This document shows positions 58,505 through 64,000 of a stretch of 64,000 nucleotides of DNA, piece after piece. How positions within the stretch are numbered: the stretch's first letter is position 1; each line of letters opens with the position of its first letter. This stretch comes from Agelas oroides (Eukaryota; Porifera; Demospongiae; Agelasida; Agelasidae): NCBI GenBank assembly GCA_949130485.1, contig OX422189.1, positions 10,439,177-10,503,176 of the forward strand, in the 5' to 3' direction. The notes under the pieces were generated by a model. That model worked only from the letters and a program-made list of their open reading frames with translations. It was not told the DNA's origin and did no database searches. The position numbers and the translations under genes are program-made.

Positions 58505-61500
58505 GGCATGCAGCAATGTACGGTTGCACCCACTTCCATACGTTCCCCTCGCATTACCCTGCATTCTCCTGTGTTCCTCTGGTGTTTAGCACCCACTCCC
58601 ATACATTCCCCTGGCGTTCCCCTACATTTCCATTGCACTTTGCACACACTCCCATGCATTTCCCTGGCACTTTGCACCCACTCCCATACGTTCCCATGGC
58701 ATTCCCCTGCATTCCCCTGCATTCCACTGGTACTTTGCACCCACTCCCAAACGTTGCTGTGCATTTTCTTGCATTCCCCTGCATTCCCATGGCATTTTGC
58801 ACCCATTCCCATACGTTTCCCTGGCATTCCTCTGCATTCCCCTGCATTCCCCTGGGACTTTGCACCCACTCCCATACGTTGCTATGGCATTCCACTGCAT
58901 TTCCCTGCATTTCACTGGCACTTTGCACCCACTCCAATACATTCCCCTTGCATTTCCTTGCATTCCCTTGCATTCCCTTGCATTCCACTGGCACTTTGCA
59001 CCCACTTCAATATGTTCCTTGGCATTCTCCTGCATGACACTGCGTTCTTGCCCTCCATTTCCCTGGCACTTTGTACCCACTCCCATACATTTACCTGGCC
59101 CATATGTTCCCCTGGCATCCCCCTGCATTCCCCGGCATTCCCGACACTTAGTACCCACTCCCATACATTCCCTTGGCATTCCCCAGGCACTTTGCACACC
59201 CTCCAATACATTACACTGGTAGTCCTCTGCATTCCCCAGGTACATAACACTCACTCCCTTACATTCACCTGGTACTCCCTTACAGTAACCTGGTATTCCC
59301 CTGCATTCCCCTGCATTCCACTGGCACTTTGCACCCACTTCCATACATTCCCCTGGCATTCCCTGCAATCCCCTTTGTTCCCCTGGCATTTTGGACCCAC
59401 TCCAATGCATTCCCCTGCATTCCCCTGGCACTTTGTACCCACTCCCATTTGTTACCTGGCATTCCCTTGCACCCACCTGCATTCCTCTACATTCCCCTGG
59501 CAATTTGCACCCTCTCCCATACGTTCCCCTGGCATTCTCCTGCATTCCCTGGCACTTTGCACCCACTCCCATAGATTTACCTGCATTCTCCTGGCACTTT
59601 GCACACATACCCATTCGTTTCCCTGGCATTCCCCTGCATTTGCCTGCATTCCACTGAATTCCCCTCGCATTGCGCCCACTCCCATATGTTCCCCTGGTAT
59701 TCCCCAGCATTCCCCTGCATTCACTTGCATTCTCCTGGCACTTTGTACCAAATCCCATATGTTCCCGTTCCCTGCATTCCCCTGCTTTTTTCTGGCTTTT
59801 GCACCCACACCCATACATTCCCCTGGCATCCTCCCACATTCCCATTGCACTTTGCACACTCCCATGCATTCCCATGGCACTTTGCACCCACTCCCATATG
59901 TTCCCTGGCATTCCCTTGCATTCCCCTACATTCCCCTGGCACTTTGTACCCACTCCCATACGTTCCCCTGGCATTCCCCAGCATTTCCTGCATTCCCCTG
60001 GCACTGCACCACTCCCATACGTTGCTGTGGCATTCACCTGCATTCCCCTGGCACTTTGCACCCACTCCCATATGTTCCCTGGCATTCCCTTGCATTCGCC
60101 TACATTCCCCTGGCACTTTGCACCCACTCCCATACGTTCCCCTGGCATTCCCCAGCATTTCCTGCATTCCCCTGGCACTGCACCACTCCCATACGTTGCT
60201 GTGGCATTCCCCAGCATTCCCCTGGCACTTTGCACCCACTCCCATACGTTCCCCTGGCATTCCCCTGTATTCCCCTTCATTCCGCTGGCACTTTACACCC
60301 ACTCCCTTGCATTCCCCTGGTATTCCCCTGCATTCCCCTGGCACTATACACCCACTCCCATACGTTCCCCTGGCATTTCCCTGCATTTCCTGCATTCCCC
60401 TGGCAGTTTACACTCCCATACGTTTCACTGGCATTCCCCTGCATTCCCCTCCATTCCCCTGGCACTTTGTACCCACTACCGTACGATCCCCTAGCATTCC
60501 CCTGCATTCCCCTGGCAATTTGCATCCTCTCGTACGTTCCCCTGGCATTCCTTTGCATTCCCCTTCATTCCCCTAGCACTTTACACCCGCCCCCTTACAT
60601 TCCCCTGGTAGTTCCATGCATTCCCCTGGCAGTTTGCACCCACTCCCATAAGTTCCCCTGGCATTCCCCTGTATTCCCCTGGCAGTTTGCACCCACTACC
60701 ATACGTTCCCCTGGCATTCCCTTGCATTCACCTGAATTTCCCTAGCACTTTACACCCACTCCCGTGGATTCCCCTGTCATTCCCCTGCATTCCCCTGGCA
60801 CTTTACACTCACTCCGATACGTTTCCCTGGCATTCCCCTGCATTCCCCACATTCCCCTGGCACTTTGCACCCACTACCGTACGTTCCCCTGGCATTCCAC
60901 TGCATTTCCCTGCATTCCCCTGGCAATTTGCAATCTCTCTTGTACGTTCCCGGCATTCCTTTGCATTCCTCTTCATTCCCCTAGCACTTTACACCCGCCC
61001 CCTTACAATCCCCTGGTAGTTCCCTGCATACCCCTGGCACTTTGCACCCACTCCCATACGTTCCCCTGGCATTCCCCTGTATTCCCCTGTATTCCCCTGC
61101 ATTCCCCTGCGTTCCCCTGGCACTTTGCCTCCACTCTGATACGTTCCCCTGGCATTCCCCTGCATTCCCCTTCATTCTGCTAGCACTTTACACCCACTCC
61201 CTTGCATTCCCCTCGTAGTCCCCTGCATTCCCCTGGCACTATACACCCACTCCCATACGTTCCCCTGGCATTCCCCTGCTTTCCATGCATTCCCCTGGCA
61301 GTTTGCACCCTCTCCCATAAGTTCCCCTGGCATTCCCCTGTATTCCCCTGGCAGTTTGCACCCACTACCATACGTTCCCCTGGCATTCCCCTGCATTCAC
61401 CTGAATTTCCCTAGCACTTTACACCCACTCCCGTGGATTCCCGTCATTCCCCTGCATTCCCCTGGCACTTTACACTCACTCCGATACGTTTCCCTGGCAT

Positions 61501-64000
61501 TCCCCTGCATTCCCCACATTCCCCTGGCACTTTGCACCCACTACCGTACGTTCCCCTGGCATTCCCCTGCATTTCCCTGCATTCCCCTGGCAATTTGCAA
61601 TCTCTCTCGTACGTTCCCCTGGCATTCCTTTGCATTCTTCATTCCCCTAGCACTTTACACCCGCCCCCTTACAATCCCCTGGTAGTTCCCTGCATTCCCC
61701 TGGCGCTATACACCCATTCCCATATGTTCCCCTGGCATTCCCTTAAATTCCCCTGCATTCCCCTGGCATTTGCACCCACTCCCATACGTTCCCCTGGCCT
61801 TTCCCTGCATTCCCCAGCATTCCCCTGGCACTTTGCACCCATTCCCATACGTTTCCCTGGCATTCCCCTGTATTCCCTTCCATTCCCCTGCATTCCCCTG
61901 CGTTCCCCTGGCACTTTGCCTCCACTCTTGTACGTTTCCCTGGCATTCCCCTAGCACTTTGCACCCACGCCCTTGCATTCCTCTGGTAGTCCCCTGCATT
62001 CCCCTGGCACTATACATCCACTCCCATACGTACCCCTGGCATTCCCCTGCATTCCCTGCATTCCCCTGGCAGTTTAAACCCACTCCCATACGTTCCCCTG
62101 GCATTTCCCTGCATTCCCCAGCATTCCCCTGGCACTTTGCACCCACTCCCATACGTTCCCCTGGCATTTCCCTGTATTCCCCTGCATTCCCCTGCGTTCC
62201 CCTGGCACTTTGCCTCCACTCTTGTACGTTCCCCTGGCATTCCCCTGCATTCCCCTTCATTCCGCTAGCACTTTACACCCACTCCCTTGCATTCCCCTGG
62301 TAGTCCCCTGCATTCCCCTGGCACTATACACCCACTGCCATACGTTTCCCTGGCATTCCCCTGCATTCCCTGCATTCCCCTGGCAGTTTACACTCCCATA
62401 CGTTTCCCTGGCATTCCCCTGCATTCCCCTGCATTCCCCTGCATTCCCCTGGTGCTTTGCACCCACTACCGTACGTTCCCCTGCCATTCCCCTGCATTAC
62501 CCTGGCAATTTGCATCCTCTCTTGTACGTTCCCCTGGCATTCCTGTGCATTCCCTTTCATTCCCCTAGCACTTTACACCTACCCCCTTACATTCCCCTGG
62601 CGCTACACACCCACTCCCACATGTTCCCCTGGCATTCCCCTGCATTCCCCAGCATTCCCCTGGCACTTTGAACCCACTCCCATACGTTCCACATGCATTT
62701 CCCTGTATTCCCCTGCATTCCCCTGCATTCCCCTGCGTTCCCCTGGCACTTTGCCTCCACTCTCGTACGTTCCTCTCGCATTCCCCTGCATTCCCCTGCA
62801 TTCCCCTGGCAATTTGCATCCTCTTGTACATTCCCCTGGCATTCCTTTGCATTCCCCTTCATTCCCCTAGCACTTTACACCCGCCCCCTTACATTTCACT
62901 GGTAGTTCCCTGCATTCCCCTGGCGCTATACACCCACTCCCATATGTTCCTCTGGCATTCCCCTGCATTCCCCTGCATTTCCCTGCCTTCCCCTGCATTT
63001 CCCTGCCTTCCCCTGCATTCCCCTGGCACTTTGCCTCCACTCTCGTACGTTCCCCTGGCATTCCCCTGCATTCCCCTTCATTCCGCTAGCGCTTTACACC
63101 CACTCCCTTGCATTCCCCTGGTAGTCCCCTGTATTCCCCTGGCACTATACACCCACTCCCATACGTACCCCTGGCATTCCCCTGCATTCCCTGCATTCCC
63201 CTGGCAGTTTACACCCACTCCCATACGTTCCCCTGGCATTCCCCTGTATTCCCCAGCATTCCCCTGACACTTTGCACCCACTCCCGTAAGTTCCACTGGC
63301 ATTGCCCTGTATTCCCCTGGCACTTTGCACCCACTACCATACGTTCCCCTGGCATTCCCCTGCATTCACCTGAATTCCCCTAGCACTTTACACCCACTCC
63401 CGTAGATTCCCCTGTCATTCCCCTGCATTCCCCTGGCACTTTACACACTCCCATACATTTCCCTGCCACCCCCCTGCATTCCCCTGCATTCCCCTGGCAC
63501 GTAGCACCCACTATCGTACGTTCCCCTTGCATTCCCCTGCATTCCCCTGGCAATTTGCATCCTCTCTCATACGTTCCCATGACATTCCTTTGCATTCCCC
63601 TTCATTCCCCTGGCACTTTATATCACTCCCCTTACATTCCCCTGTTAGCTTCCTGCATTCATCTGGCGCTATACACCTACTCCCGTATGTTCCCCTGGCA
63701 TTCCCCTGCATTACCCTGGATTCCCCTGGCAGTTTACACCCACTCCCATACGTTGCCCTGGCATTTCCCTGCATTCCCCTGCATTCCCCTGCGTTCCCCT
63801 GGCACTTTGCCTCCACTCTTGTACGTTCCCCTGGCATTCCCCTGCATTCCCCTTCATTCCGCTAGCACTTTACACTCACTCCCTTGCATTCCCCTGGTAG
63901 TCCCCTGCATTCCTCTGGCACTCTACACCCACTCCCATATGTATCCCTGGCATTCCCCTGCATCCCCAGCATTCCCCTGGCACTTTGCACCAACTCCCAT
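58505..64000. repeat. Second satellite array, CATTCCCCTG-based, at least 5.5 kb
   Basis: Built from CATTCCCCTG words arranged in a larger unit of about 60-90 bp with GGCACTTTGCACCCACTCCC and ATACGTTCCCCTGG. Copies vary in the number of CATTCCCCTG words. Longer blocks recur (for example 60687-61020 and 61356-61690). The largest open frame (58493-60745, 750 codons) and many minus frames (GNAGECRGM type) are artefacts of period and composition; no start context, domain or splice structure supports a gene. It continues past the right edge. Confidence 0.95.

Noticed and set aside
58493-60745. 750-codon plus-strand ORF rich in Pro/His/Phe
   Set aside because: It lies wholly in a tandem satellite, is open in other frames and on the other strand, and shows no domain or splice structure.

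Overview
The window is nuclear DNA from an animal. The genes are intron-rich, GT-AG spliced and compact, and the identifiable proteins have metazoan partners: TMEM214, UCKL1, RPL8, dyskerin, a misshapen/TNIK-type MAP4K, ATG3 and a three-DM10 EFHC protein. Introns are short but crowded with microsatellites, minisatellites and small inverted-repeat transposons. An early-branching marine invertebrate such as a sponge would fit, but the sequence alone does not settle the taxon. All exon limits were read by eye from reading frame, splice sites and remembered family sequences.

Layout. 45-600 (minus): two exons of an unrecognised gene running off the left edge. 1204-5707 (minus): TMEM214. 6144-11026 (minus): UCKL1 (uridine kinase plus UPRT-like domain). 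11176-12671 (minus): RPL8/uL2. 12672-13027: divergent promoter. 13028-19204 (plus): DKC1 dyskerin, with a candidate C/D-box snoRNA in an intron. 19520-28152 (plus): MAP4K of the MINK/TNIK group. 28763-31590 (minus): ATG3, convergent with the kinase. 31591-31739: bidirectional promoter with an RFX X-box-like site. 31740-37951 (plus): EFHC2-like ciliary protein. 38.0-46.6 kb: intergenic DNA full of inverted-repeat elements plus one unidentified coding fragment. 46.8-48.7 kb: decayed AGC-kinase (PKA/PRKX-like) pseudogene. 50.15-58.5 kb: a very large 20/22-bp satellite interrupted by two inverted-repeat transposons. 58.5 kb to the right edge: a second, unrelated satellite that runs off the window.

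Gene relationships. RPL8 and dyskerin share a head-to-head promoter, and dyskerin probably hosts a snoRNA, so this block is about ribosome production. ATG3 and the EFHC gene share a 149-bp promoter.

Most striking pattern. Intronic repeats are locked to splice sites and to the transcribed strand. On the sense strand, CT-rich and CA repeats lie just before 3' splice sites, and GT or G-rich repeats just after 5' splice sites, in genes on both strands. In at least four cases a splice site is itself part of a tandemly multiplied unit (4.69-4.85, 14.60-14.69, 15.70-16.10 and 33.37-33.63 kb). Most long open frames in the repeats are artefacts of repeat periods that are multiples of three.
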